A model generated the notes under the pieces. The model ran no database searches. It saw nothing but the letters and a program-made list of their open reading frames with translations, and was not told where the DNA came from. This document shows, in pieces, positions 1-6,322 of a DNA stretch of 7,324 nucleotides; position 1 is the first letter of the stretch, and the number at the start of each line of letters is the position of its first letter. The translations under genes were made by a program, and so were the position numbers. The stretch comes from Bacteroidales bacterium (GTDB lineage Bacteria; Bacteroidota; Bacteroidia; Bacteroidales; NBLH01). The stretch spans positions 1-7,324 of the forward strand of contig JALSLF010000561.1 in NCBI GenBank assembly GCA_026988445.1, written 5' to 3'.

Positions 1-2
1 TG

Positions 3-140
3 ATAAGTAAAGGTATTTTAAAAGCATACCGGCTAACGCCCTACAAACATTTTATAATTTCAGAAGCTAATTATCAAAAATATTTAAAAGATCAAAATAC
101 TGAAAAATACTTGAAATTTTATCACAATTCGTACAATTAA
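3..140 (+). CDS. C-terminal fragment of an unidentified protein, cut by the left window edge
   Basis: An open frame runs from the window edge for 45 codons to a TAA at 138-140, so only the C-terminus is visible. The end is lysine- and tyrosine-rich (it reads KYLKFYHNSYN). The stretch KGILKAYRLTPYKHFIISE, followed by a YLK, loosely resembles the wing and final helix of excisionase/MerR-type helix-turn-helix proteins (G-x-L-x-AYR, then hydrophobics, then a charged helix ending in YL). That resemblance is weak and the DNA-binding half, if any, lies outside the window. The gene converges on lplA: both stop codons lie within the palindrome TTAA at 137-140, a 4-bp overlap. It is supported by its lack of stops in AT-rich DNA and its end point exactly at the neighbour's stop, but not by a recognised domain. 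A chance open frame remains possible. Confidence 0.45.
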   Translation: MSKGILKAYRLTPYKHFIISEANYQKYLKDQNTEKYLKFYHNSYN

Positions 141-1126
141 AAAAACAGCTCGTTTAAATGTTCCAAACCCGCTTTTTCTTTAAATTGAGCAAAAAAAGGC
201 TGACTTAATAGACTTTCTATATCCTTAGGATGATGATTTGTTCCATTAATATGGGTTGAAAAATCTATAAGTTCATTATTATTCAGATATTTAGTATTTA
301 ATTGAAAATCTGAAATAATACCTTTTTGCACATTAAATTTTACACTTATAATATCATTTTTTAAAGTTACGTTTTTTTCAAAACTATATTTTGGTGAGTA
401 GTCAAAATTCCATTCCCGGGTAGAATATTTTTCAGCAGCTAAACTTTTAATACTGTTTAAATCCTTATCATTAAATTGATAATCAATAGATTGACTATGT
501 TTTGTTTTTATAAAATGCAACAAAGCATTCCGAAAGGCATTAACAGATACCGGCTTATCCATAAAGTTGATAATATTGCTTACCTCTGCCCTTTTAGATT
601 GCACGGCTTTTGTTGAATAATAACGCTTATTACCGGCTATTACCTTATTCAAATCTTCCAAATTTGAATTATATAGTAAAGTACCGTGATGTATCAAGCG
701 GTTTTTAAATATATGTTCAGCATTGCCCGATATTTTTTTTCCGTTAATAGCCATATCATTGTTGGCTGTTTGCACGACATTAATATTCAATGATTTTAAA
801 AACAGATATACATCATTCATATATTTGTTGAAGTTTACCGGTTTATTTTTTTCGCCTTGAACAATCCATGCAAAATTCAAATTTCCTAAATCGTGATATA
901 CGGTTCCTCCGCCCGAAAGTCTTCTTATTACAGGAATATTCCGCTGAGTAATATCTTTGATACTAATCTCTGCCAAAGCATTTTGATGTTTGCCGATAAT
1001 GACTGAGGGTTTATTTATATAAAGCAAAAAAATATCTGCATCAAAGTTTTTCAACAGATACTCTTCGGCAGCCAAATTTAGATAAGGGTTTGTAAACGTA
1101 CTATTTATGCAAAGTAAATTACTCAT
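137..1126 (-). CDS. lplA: lipoate-protein ligase A
   Basis: This cytoplasmic enzyme activates lipoate with ATP and transfers the lipoyl group to the target lysine of E2 subunits and the glycine-cleavage H protein. At 329 residues it matches the two-domain E. coli-type LplA (about 337). The catalytic domain carries the hallmark RRLSGGGTVYHDLGNLNF (residues 68-85), which forms the lipoate/adenylate pocket. It also has GKKISGNA (129-136), whose Lys131 corresponds to the catalytic lysine of the family, and HHGTLL (146-151). The C-terminal accessory domain is present from about residue 235, beginning with the usual YSTREWNFDYSPK segment, so no separate LplB-like partner is needed. The start is the only ATG close to the conserved N-terminus (NPYLNLAAEEYLL, 13-25). 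No Shine-Dalgarno is evident. It lies 71 bp downstream of the DUF4384-like gene on the same strand and could be co-transcribed with it. Identification is firm; preference for lipoate over octanoate is inferred from the family. Confidence 0.95.
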   Translation of the reverse strand: MSNLLCINSTFTNPYLNLAAEEYLLKNFDADIFLLYINKPSVIIGKHQNALAEISIKDITQRNIPVIRRLSGGGTVYHDLGNLNFAWIVQGEKNKPVNFNKYMNDVYLFLKSLNINVVQTANNDMAINGKKISGNAEHIFKNRLIHHGTLLYNSNLEDLNKVIAGNKRYYSTKAVQSKRAEVSNIINFMDKPVSVNAFRNALLHFIKTKHSQSIDYQFNDKDLNSIKSLAAEKYSTREWNFDYSPKYSFEKNVTLKNDIISVKFNVQKGIISDFQLNTKYLNNNELIDFSTHINGTNHHPKDIESLLSQPFFAQFKEKAGLEHLNELFF

Positions 1127-1197
1127 TTAGTAAAATCAATTCATTTTGAATATTCTCGCGTGCTTGTTTTTCAAAACGTTTATAAGTTAAAAGTCAT

Positions 1198-2160
1198 TTA
1201 TTTTTTCTCAATACTTATCATTATCGTTTTTATTACCAGGTCATCTCTAATTTGTTGAATTTTTATCAGCCATTCCTGAAAATCATCCGAAGGAATTACT
1301 CTCGGCAAAGAATAATTTTCTTTTCCTAAATCAAGCAAAATTTCTTTATGCTCATCGTCCTTTAAAATGGGTTTATTTAGCGGCTTTTTTGAAAAAATAA
1401 CATATAAGCGATTAATGTCTTTTTCTGAATTAGCATAAAGTTCATAGGTATCTTCCTTAAAAAAATCATCATCAAAATAGTTAAATTCCGGTTTATCGGA
1501 AAAAAATACATACTCTTTATCCGCTTTTATCGGCATGGCTTCTTCAAAACCCGAGGGCATGTTTCGATAAGGCAAAAGACATTGAGCATTGTCATTATCA
1601 TCAAGATAAACAGTTAAATAACCATTTACCGGTGAACGAAAATACAGAAAAAAATCATCTCCCTCGTAAAAATCAGTTACCGGGCGAATAATTTTAGTAT
1701 CCTTTAAAGGAAAAGTTTCTACTTGTATTTTTGTATTTCTTAGTTCTTTTGCCAATAACAGTACAGTACATTCAATATAGGTAACTTTTTGCTTTTTCTT
1801 TTTACCGGGAACGTTCTCTTTTTTTACGGTTTCTTTATAATCTTCCTTTAAAACTTTGATAATTTCACCTTTTACGGCAGTGTTTCCAATCATTTTAAAA
1901 ACCGTATTGGTTTCTACTTTTTCGCCTGTTTTTTTATTTTCAATGTAAATGGTGTTTCCCTGCATAATTAAGGTACCAAAGGCATCTTCCATAGCATTTA
2001 CTTTAGCTTGCTGTAAAGCCCTGTTTTTTGCATCGGTCTTTGATTCAACCTCAGGATACCATTGAACCAAAGCTTTACCGGAAACTTTTATTACAGGATT
2101 TTCTTGTGCAAATAAAAAGTTTATAATAAATAAAAAAATTAAAGTGTAAAGTGTTCTCAT
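1198..2160 (-). CDS. secreted DUF4384-like protein with FlgT/LPP20-like N-terminal region
   Basis: The open frame extends back to 2250, but I place the start at the ATG at 2160. This gives a 320-residue protein opening with a clean signal peptide, MRTLYTLIFLFIINFLFA, followed by Q (probable cleavage after Ala18); the 30 residues further upstream look like random charged sequence. Residues 23-70 include a helix with the pattern DAKNRALQQAKVNAMEDAFG, resembling the N-terminal fold of FlgT/LPP20-type envelope proteins. A lysine-rich linker (about 105-126) follows. Residues 165-260 contain YFRSPVNGYLTVYLDDNDN then CLLPYRNMPSG, the pattern of DUF4384 (a beta-rich domain with a YLxV strand, an acidic turn and an LxPxxxxP segment). 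No lipobox cysteine is seen, so it should be periplasmic or secreted rather than a lipoprotein. Function is unknown. The domain assignments rest on motif recall and are moderate in confidence; that it is a real exported protein is firm. Confidence 0.75.
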   Translation of the reverse strand: MRTLYTLIFLFIINFLFAQENPVIKVSGKALVQWYPEVESKTDAKNRALQQAKVNAMEDAFGTLIMQGNTIYIENKKTGEKVETNTVFKMIGNTAVKGEIIKVLKEDYKETVKKENVPGKKKKQKVTYIECTVLLLAKELRNTKIQVETFPLKDTKIIRPVTDFYEGDDFFLYFRSPVNGYLTVYLDDNDNAQCLLPYRNMPSGFEEAMPIKADKEYVFFSDKPEFNYFDDDFFKEDTYELYANSEKDINRLYVIFSKKPLNKPILKDDEHKEILLDLGKENYSLPRVIPSDDFQEWLIKIQQIRDDLVIKTIMISIEKK

Positions 2161-2697
2161 AGGGTCAAATTTAAAAGATAAATTTTTGTTCATAAATATG
2201 TAAAGATAGAACGAATTTTTTATTTCTTTATTTCTTCCTTTAATTTTCATGAACGCTTAAGTACCACCTAAATTAAGCAATTATAAACTTTGAAAATATA
2301 AAACCTGTAATACAAATTATATAATTAAACCCGATTATAATATTACAATTCATATTATTCAACAAGTAAAACTACACTTAGCTAATATTTAATCACCTTC
2401 CTGTCTCTTTTTTTTAAATAGTAGCTTATTGATAAGTAAGTTAAGCAATAATTACAAATTTTGTTCGTTTATACCATTTTAAAATTTTCTGATAATAATT
2501 AAGCTATTAGTTTTTATTATATTTCAATTACGATTGAAGTTCTTATAAAAAAAAGAAGATTTGTCGTACATCAGAAAAAATACATCTTAAAAATTGGATA
2601 TCTTATTTTTATTTTATAAACTTGAAAATTAAACTAAAACAAAGTATAAATCTTAACAGCACATAAAACTATTTAACCTTAAACTTGAAACAAAATC
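2161..2697. other. divergent AT-rich intergenic region
   Basis: This 537-bp stretch separates the divergent DUF4384-like and chemoreceptor genes. I see no convincing coding frame, RNA gene or strong hairpin. It is very AT-rich, with homopolymer A and T runs, a short palindrome CTTATTGATAAG near 2426-2437, and loosely repeated words: TTAAGCAAT near 2274 and 2441, and TTATAAACTT(T)GAAAAT near 2281 and 2614. It must hold the promoters of both genes. The best candidate for the rightward one is given separately; for the leftward gene no complete promoter pattern was found. The length is larger than elsewhere in the window, which would fit regulated expression of one or both genes, but that is inference. 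Confidence 0.6.
2594..2624 (+). promoter_or_regulatory. candidate Bacteroidota-type promoter for the chemoreceptor gene
   Basis: TTG at 2594-2596 and TAAACTTG at 2617-2624 are separated by 20 bp, close to the Bacteroidota primary sigma consensus TTG-N(17-23)-TAnnTTTG, with one mismatch (C for T) in the -7 box. It would start transcription near 2630, giving a leader of roughly 67 nt before the ATG at 2698. The same word TAAACTTGAAA recurs at 2680-2690, too close to the ATG to be an obvious second promoter. In DNA this AT-rich a partial match can arise by chance. Confidence 0.35.
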
Positions 2698-4590
2698 ATG
2701 TACAAATATTTAGAAAACTTTAGTCTTAAAAGTATAATTTTGACTTTTATTTTAGTATTTACCGTACTTGTATTTTCCAGTTCAATGCTATTTTTAAGTA
2801 TAAATGTTAAGAAAAATACCATTAAGGACTCCAAAACAATTGTAGATAATTACACAGAAGAAAAAGCCCTGGTACTAAAAAATAAATTTAATGAAGTACT
2901 GGCTATTACCCGTACCTTAGCCAATGTATTTACCGAGAATATTGATAAAAAAGTAGAAAACATTAACCCATCGAGCAAAAAAATATTAAAAAATACTTTA
3001 AAGAATAATCCTGATTTTATTTCTGTTTGGCTAAATTGGGAAATATCAGCTATTGACCCGAACTACAAGAAAAAAAATGGTCGTGTGGGGCGCTTTTGTT
3101 ATAAAAACAATAATGAAATAATATATGCTTATGATGTACGAGATACTACGAATGAGAATTTAACCGGAGCCTACTACGATATAAAAAATTCAGGAATGGA
3201 AATCATGGGCGAACCCTATTATGATGAATTTACCAAAGGGCTGGAAGGAATATTAATGATAAGCCCAAGTGTACCAATTATGCAAAATGGTCGATTTTTA
3301 GGAATGGTTGGAGTAGATTTATCAATGGAACATATAAGAAAATTAGTAAAAAAGATTAAGCCCTACGATGTTTCCATTGCCTATTTGGTTTCGCCGGAAA
3401 AAATGATTGTAGCGCATACCTATAATAAATTTTATGATAAAAATATATTTGATGTAAAAAAAGAATTTAAAGATAGTTACCGAAAAGCTTTTGCCAAGGT
3501 AAATAAAAACAAGTCTTATGCATTTCACATAAAGAACAATAAAGAGGATTTATATGTTTCGATGGCTCCTATACGGGTTGGAAAAGATAATGAAATATGG
3601 ACTTTAGTTACTGAAACACCTATTAATATAGTTACTGCAAAATCAAATCGTTTATTTGCTCTTACACTTATTATCGGCATTTTTGCCATTGGGATTTTAA
3701 GTTTATTTATTTATTTTGTACTTCAAAGAATTACCAAACGCTTATTTGCCACCATTCATTTTTCTGAGCAATTAAGCACCGGGAATTTAAGTGGGAAATT
3801 AAATTTGAGAGGAAAAAATGAGATCGGCAGACTTGCTGCATCACTGAACCTTATGGCTGAAAAAATTAAAAATATTGTTTCACAAATTTCAAATAGTGCT
3901 GAGAATATAGACCAATCAAGTATTCAAATTAGCAACTTCTCAAATGATTTATCACATGGCTCATCAAGTCAAGCAGCTTCGGTAGAAGAAGTTATGACAC
4001 TTATTGAAGAAATTTCGGCAAACATTCATAACAATGCAGAAAGTGCAAAGCAAACAGAAAAAATATCAGCAAAAGCCCTTGAAGGTATTAAAAGCGGAAG
4101 TATTTCGGCAAATAAAACAGTGAAATCAATTAATAAAATAGCCGAAAAAGTTTCGATTATTGGTGAAATATCAAAACAAACCAATATACTAGCACTGAAT
4201 GCGGCAGTTGAAGCTGCCCGTGCAGGAATTCACGGTAAAGGTTTTGCTGTAGTTGCCAGTGAAGTAAAAAAATTAGCAGAAAATGCACAAGTTGCCACAA
4301 AAGAAATTAACGAGCTTTCAGCTAATGGGGTTTCATTATCAGATTATGCAGAAAAAGAATTGAAGAATCTATTGCCTGATATTGAAAAAACGGCAAAATT
4401 AGTTTCGGAAATTAGTCGTGCCAGTATAGAACAAAATACGGGGGCAAATCAAGTTCAAAGTGCAATTCAGGAACTCAGTAATATTGCCCAAAAAAACGCC
4501 TCATTATCCGATGAATTAGATGGAAAAGCCAAAAATCTGACAAATGAAGCCAAAAGCTTAAAACAGGTAATTGATTACTTTAAATTTTAA
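2698..4590 (+). CDS. methyl-accepting chemotaxis protein with dCache-type sensor domain
   Basis: This is an inner-membrane chemoreceptor of 630 residues with classic topology: TM1 (about 12-34), a periplasmic double-Cache-like domain (about 40-315), TM2 (about 319-342), HAMP (343-396) and a coiled-coil signalling domain to the C-terminus. The sensor has the Cache signature EPYYDEFTKGLEGILMISPS, then GRFLGMVGVDLSM (172-210). The signalling tip reads ISKQTNILALNAAVEAARAG (491-510), followed by GKGFAVVASEVKKLAENA. Probable methylation helices include QAASVEEVMTLIEE (425-438) and the C-terminal EQNTGANQVQSAIQ (578-591). Three oddities stand out. Ile511 replaces the nearly invariant Glu of AGExGxGFAVVA. 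The HAMP motif reads ITKRL where a proline is usual (Arg348). There is no CheR-docking pentapeptide at the C-terminus. The ligand is unknown; the R-x-x-W-Y-type amino-acid-binding motif of dCache_1AA is not apparent. It should act through CheA/CheW encoded elsewhere. ispD follows 7 bp after its stop. Confidence 0.95.
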   Translation: MYKYLENFSLKSIILTFILVFTVLVFSSSMLFLSINVKKNTIKDSKTIVDNYTEEKALVLKNKFNEVLAITRTLANVFTENIDKKVENINPSSKKILKNTLKNNPDFISVWLNWEISAIDPNYKKKNGRVGRFCYKNNNEIIYAYDVRDTTNENLTGAYYDIKNSGMEIMGEPYYDEFTKGLEGILMISPSVPIMQNGRFLGMVGVDLSMEHIRKLVKKIKPYDVSIAYLVSPEKMIVAHTYNKFYDKNIFDVKKEFKDSYRKAFAKVNKNKSYAFHIKNNKEDLYVSMAPIRVGKDNEIWTLVTETPINIVTAKSNRLFALTLIIGIFAIGILSLFIYFVLQRITKRLFATIHFSEQLSTGNLSGKLNLRGKNEIGRLAASLNLMAEKIKNIVSQISNSAENIDQSSIQISNFSNDLSHGSSSQAASVEEVMTLIEEISANIHNNAESAKQTEKISAKALEGIKSGSISANKTVKSINKIAEKVSIIGEISKQTNILALNAAVEAARAGIHGKGFAVVASEVKKLAENAQVATKEINELSANGVSLSDYAEKELKNLLPDIEKTAKLVSEISRASIEQNTGANQVQSAIQELSNIAQKNASLSDELDGKAKNLTNEAKSLKQVIDYFKF

Positions 4591-4597
4591 TCAGCTA

Positions 4598-5269
4598 ATG
4601 AATAATGTTATAATTGTTGCAGGCGGTTCAGGAAAGCGTTTTAAAAGCAAGATACCTAAACAGTTTTTGGAATTGTCGGGCAAAGCTATTCTTATGCAAA
4701 CCATTGAGGTTTTTTTTAATTACGATACTTCATTGCAAATAATTTTAGTTTTACCCGAACAACATATCGAGTACTGGAAAAACTTATGCAAAAAATACAA
4801 TTTTAAAATAAACCATAAAATTGTTTTGGGCGGAAATACACGTTTTCATTCGGTTAAAAATGCACTAGACACAATTCCTGTATCGGATAATTTAGTTGCA
4901 ATTCATGATGGTGTTCGCCCTTTGGTAAGCACGGCTACTATTGAACGATGCTTTGCAAAAGCAAAAAAAACAGGGAATGCTATTCCTGCTATTCCTCCAC
5001 ACGATTCTGTACGCTTAATAAACAAAAACACGAACCGTATAATTAATCGCTCATCACTACTATTAATACAAACTCCGCAAGTTTTTCGTATTGATAAATT
5101 AAAACAAGCCTATTCACAAGATTATCGTGAAATTTTTACCGATGATGCTTCGGTACTTGAAACCTTTGGTGAAAAAATTTACCTTGTGGAAGGAAACCGG
5201 GAAAATATAAAAATTACAAGCAATATTGATTTAGTTATTGCCAAAGCACTAATTAAAAATAAAACCTAA
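4598..5269 (+). CDS. ispD: 2-C-methyl-D-erythritol 4-phosphate cytidylyltransferase
   Basis: IspD joins CTP and 2-C-methyl-D-erythritol 4-phosphate to give CDP-methylerythritol, the third step of the non-mevalonate (MEP) isoprenoid pathway, in the cytoplasm. I choose the ATG at 4598, giving 223 residues, over an upstream in-frame ATG at 4571. It places the nucleotide-binding loop VAGGSGKRFKSKIPKQF at residues 7-23 and avoids overlap with the preceding gene. Arg14 and Lys21 match the E. coli catalytic Arg20 and Lys27. Other family motifs are GGNTRFHSV (78-86), AIHDGVRPLV (101-110, Asp104/Arg107), QTPQVF (158-163), TDDASVLE (181-188) and ENIKIT (202-207, with Lys205 matching E. coli Lys213). 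It is a stand-alone enzyme, not an IspDF fusion. It lies 7 bp behind the chemoreceptor gene, so it may be read through from that promoter, although the two proteins have no known functional link. Confidence 0.96.
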   Translation: MNNVIIVAGGSGKRFKSKIPKQFLELSGKAILMQTIEVFFNYDTSLQIILVLPEQHIEYWKNLCKKYNFKINHKIVLGGNTRFHSVKNALDTIPVSDNLVAIHDGVRPLVSTATIERCFAKAKKTGNAIPAIPPHDSVRLINKNTNRIINRSSLLLIQTPQVFRIDKLKQAYSQDYREIFTDDASVLETFGEKIYLVEGNRENIKITSNIDLVIAKALIKNKT

Positions 5270-5311
5270 AAACTTGTCCGACTACAGGCGGATTGAGTGC
5301 TTATCTAATAT

Positions 5312-6157
5312 TTAAAACATCTTTTTTTCAAATAAATCCAATTCTTTTGCTTTTTTGGGCTTAAACTGATATTTCCAACTAATATCCAATAAAGGATAAA
5401 CGGCAAATTGTGAATTACCCGAAGGGTAAGTACCAAAAAACATTTTGTATCCGCCAAGTAAACTCAAACTATTGGTCAAAGGTAAGATAATCATTCCTTT
5501 ATGTTCAATGGCAATATCTTCCATACTAAATTTTACGGATAAAAAATCAATATCTGCCGAAAAGTTAATCCACGAATTAAGATGTCCGTCAATGTCAGCC
5601 CCGACATACCATAAAAGTTTTTCTTGATAAATAGAAGTTCGCGGATAAATTACCGGTTTTTCCATTGGCGGAATATCCCCTTCCTTAAATTGCCATGCAA
5701 ATTGAACACCTAATTTCAAGGACAATAAATAATTAGCTGCCTCGCAAGTGGTTTTTTTCTTTAAAAATTTACTTACAATTACTTCATTCTTAAAAGCAAG
5801 CATTTGAGGCACAATAGAATCAATAGGAATATAATCGGGTTTATCCCTTTTTCGCAACATATTTAATGTCCATGAAGGATAATTAATACCGTGTACCGTA
5901 GCCACAGCAAAATCCTTTTTATACCATGTTTTTTTTAGCTGAGCATTTGGGAAGATAACAAATATCCAAGGCTGAGCAGATACTTCAAGAGTATTGCTTA
6001 TGCCATATTGCGCCGGTCTGAATGCGCTAACATCCAAACGTCCTTTCGGTACTGTAAGTGCGGTGCCCACTGTCCACAGCTCAAGTTGAGCCAAAGCGGA
6101 AAAAGACCAAAAGTGTACAGTTAAAAATAAAACAAATATTTTTTTAAATCGCAGCAT
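5312..6157 (-). CDS. exported hypothetical protein, probably outer-membrane beta-barrel-like
   Basis: The frame is open to an ATG at 6229, but the ATG at 6157 is preferred. It opens a 281-residue protein with a textbook signal peptide, MLRFKKIFVLFLTVHF then WSFSALA, with probable cleavage before Gln24. The mature part has many short alternating hydrophobic stretches typical of beta-strands: GTALTVPKGRLDVSAFRPAQ, LEVSAQPWIFVIFPN, SLKLGVQFAWQF and LLWYVGADIDG. The opening (VPKGRLDV, then YGISNTLEV) recalls Bacteroidota barrel-like proteins of unknown function. The C-terminal tail is lysine-rich and ends KKMF rather than in a canonical barrel-ending strand, so the barrel call is an inference. 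A lone cysteine lies at 138. No enzymatic motif was found. It converges on ispD with 42 bp between stops, and the epimerase-like gene lies upstream on the same strand. Confidence 0.7.
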   Translation of the reverse strand: MLRFKKIFVLFLTVHFWSFSALAQLELWTVGTALTVPKGRLDVSAFRPAQYGISNTLEVSAQPWIFVIFPNAQLKKTWYKKDFAVATVHGINYPSWTLNMLRKRDKPDYIPIDSIVPQMLAFKNEVIVSKFLKKKTTCEAANYLLSLKLGVQFAWQFKEGDIPPMEKPVIYPRTSIYQEKLLWYVGADIDGHLNSWINFSADIDFLSVKFSMEDIAIEHKGMIILPLTNSLSLLGGYKMFFGTYPSGNSQFAVYPLLDISWKYQFKPKKAKELDLFEKKMF

Positions 6158-6164
6158 TTGTAAA

Positions 6165-6278
6165 TTATTTATTATCATAAAAAGCAAAATCCCCGCCGTA
6201 ATCCCGATAATCATTGGCGGGGAAATCATTCTGCTTCATTTTTCCAAGTTTAAAGAATTGCTCTAAACTCAGTCTCAT
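6165..6278 (-). CDS. possible small ORF (37 residues) just upstream of the barrel-like gene
   Basis: An ATG at 6278 opens a 37-residue frame, MRLSLEQFFKLGKMKQNDFP continuing to a C-terminus DFAFYDNK and TAA at 6165-6167. The peptide is hydrophilic with a balanced, protein-like composition, and it ends only 7 bp before the chosen start of the barrel-like gene, the same spacing as between the chemoreceptor gene and ispD. A second ATG (residue 14) would leave 24 residues. I recognise no family. The frame covers a GC-rich stem-loop that may instead be a terminator of the upstream epimerase-like gene, in which case the ORF is accidental. A different frame over the same DNA encodes a hydrophobic upstream extension of the barrel-like protein, so at most one reading is likely real. 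Confidence 0.3.
   Translation of the reverse strand: MRLSLEQFFKLGKMKQNDFPANDYRDYGGDFAFYDNK
6177..6223 (-). terminator. GC-rich stem-loop with downstream T-rich tract; candidate intrinsic terminator
   Basis: CCCCGCC at 6191-6197 pairs perfectly with GGCGGGG at 6216-6222, and one flanking T-A pair extends the stem to 8 bp around an 18-nt loop. It stands out sharply in AT-rich DNA. Read on the minus strand, the stem is followed by a T-rich tract (TTTTGCTTTTTA), so it would end transcripts of the epimerase-like gene, whose stop is about 100 nt upstream. No plus-strand gene would use it. The long loop and interrupted T-run make it less than ideal, and an attenuator or regulatory leader of the barrel-like gene is an alternative. 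Confidence 0.5.
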
Positions 6279-6322
6279 TCCATAAATCAATTCAATTAAA
6301 TAACGCTAAATGATTAGTTTTA

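Noticed and set aside
2166..2173. TAAATTTG on the minus strand just before the ATG at 2160, as a promoter -7 box
   Set aside because: It matches TAnnTTTG, but no TTG lies at the proper distance upstream and it would give an essentially leaderless transcript; chance occurrence in AT-rich DNA is likely.
2161..2250. Upstream in-frame extension of the DUF4384-like gene to an ATG at 2250
   Set aside because: The added 30 residues are charged and low in information and would bury the clean signal peptide that begins at 2160.
2251..2697. Search for a small RNA, riboswitch or CRISPR-like repeat in the long intergenic region
   Set aside because: Repeats are short, imperfect and irregularly spaced, and no stable GC-containing stem was found.
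3343..3528. 61-codon minus-strand frame inside the chemoreceptor gene
   Set aside because: It is antisense to a conserved sensor domain, and its Phe/Ile/Tyr-rich composition is what antisense AT-rich coding DNA gives.
4571..4597. Earlier ispD start at 4571
   Set aside because: It overlaps the chemoreceptor gene by 20 bp and adds nine residues before the conserved nucleotide-binding loop; the ATG at 4598 gives the expected family N-terminus.
5277..5292. Inverted repeat TCCG/CGGA between the convergent ispD and barrel-like genes, as a terminator
   Set aside because: The stem is only 4 bp with an 8-nt loop and no T-run on either strand.
5445..5627. 60-codon plus-strand frame opposite the barrel-like gene
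   Set aside because: It is antisense to a better-supported gene and shows no recognisable motif.
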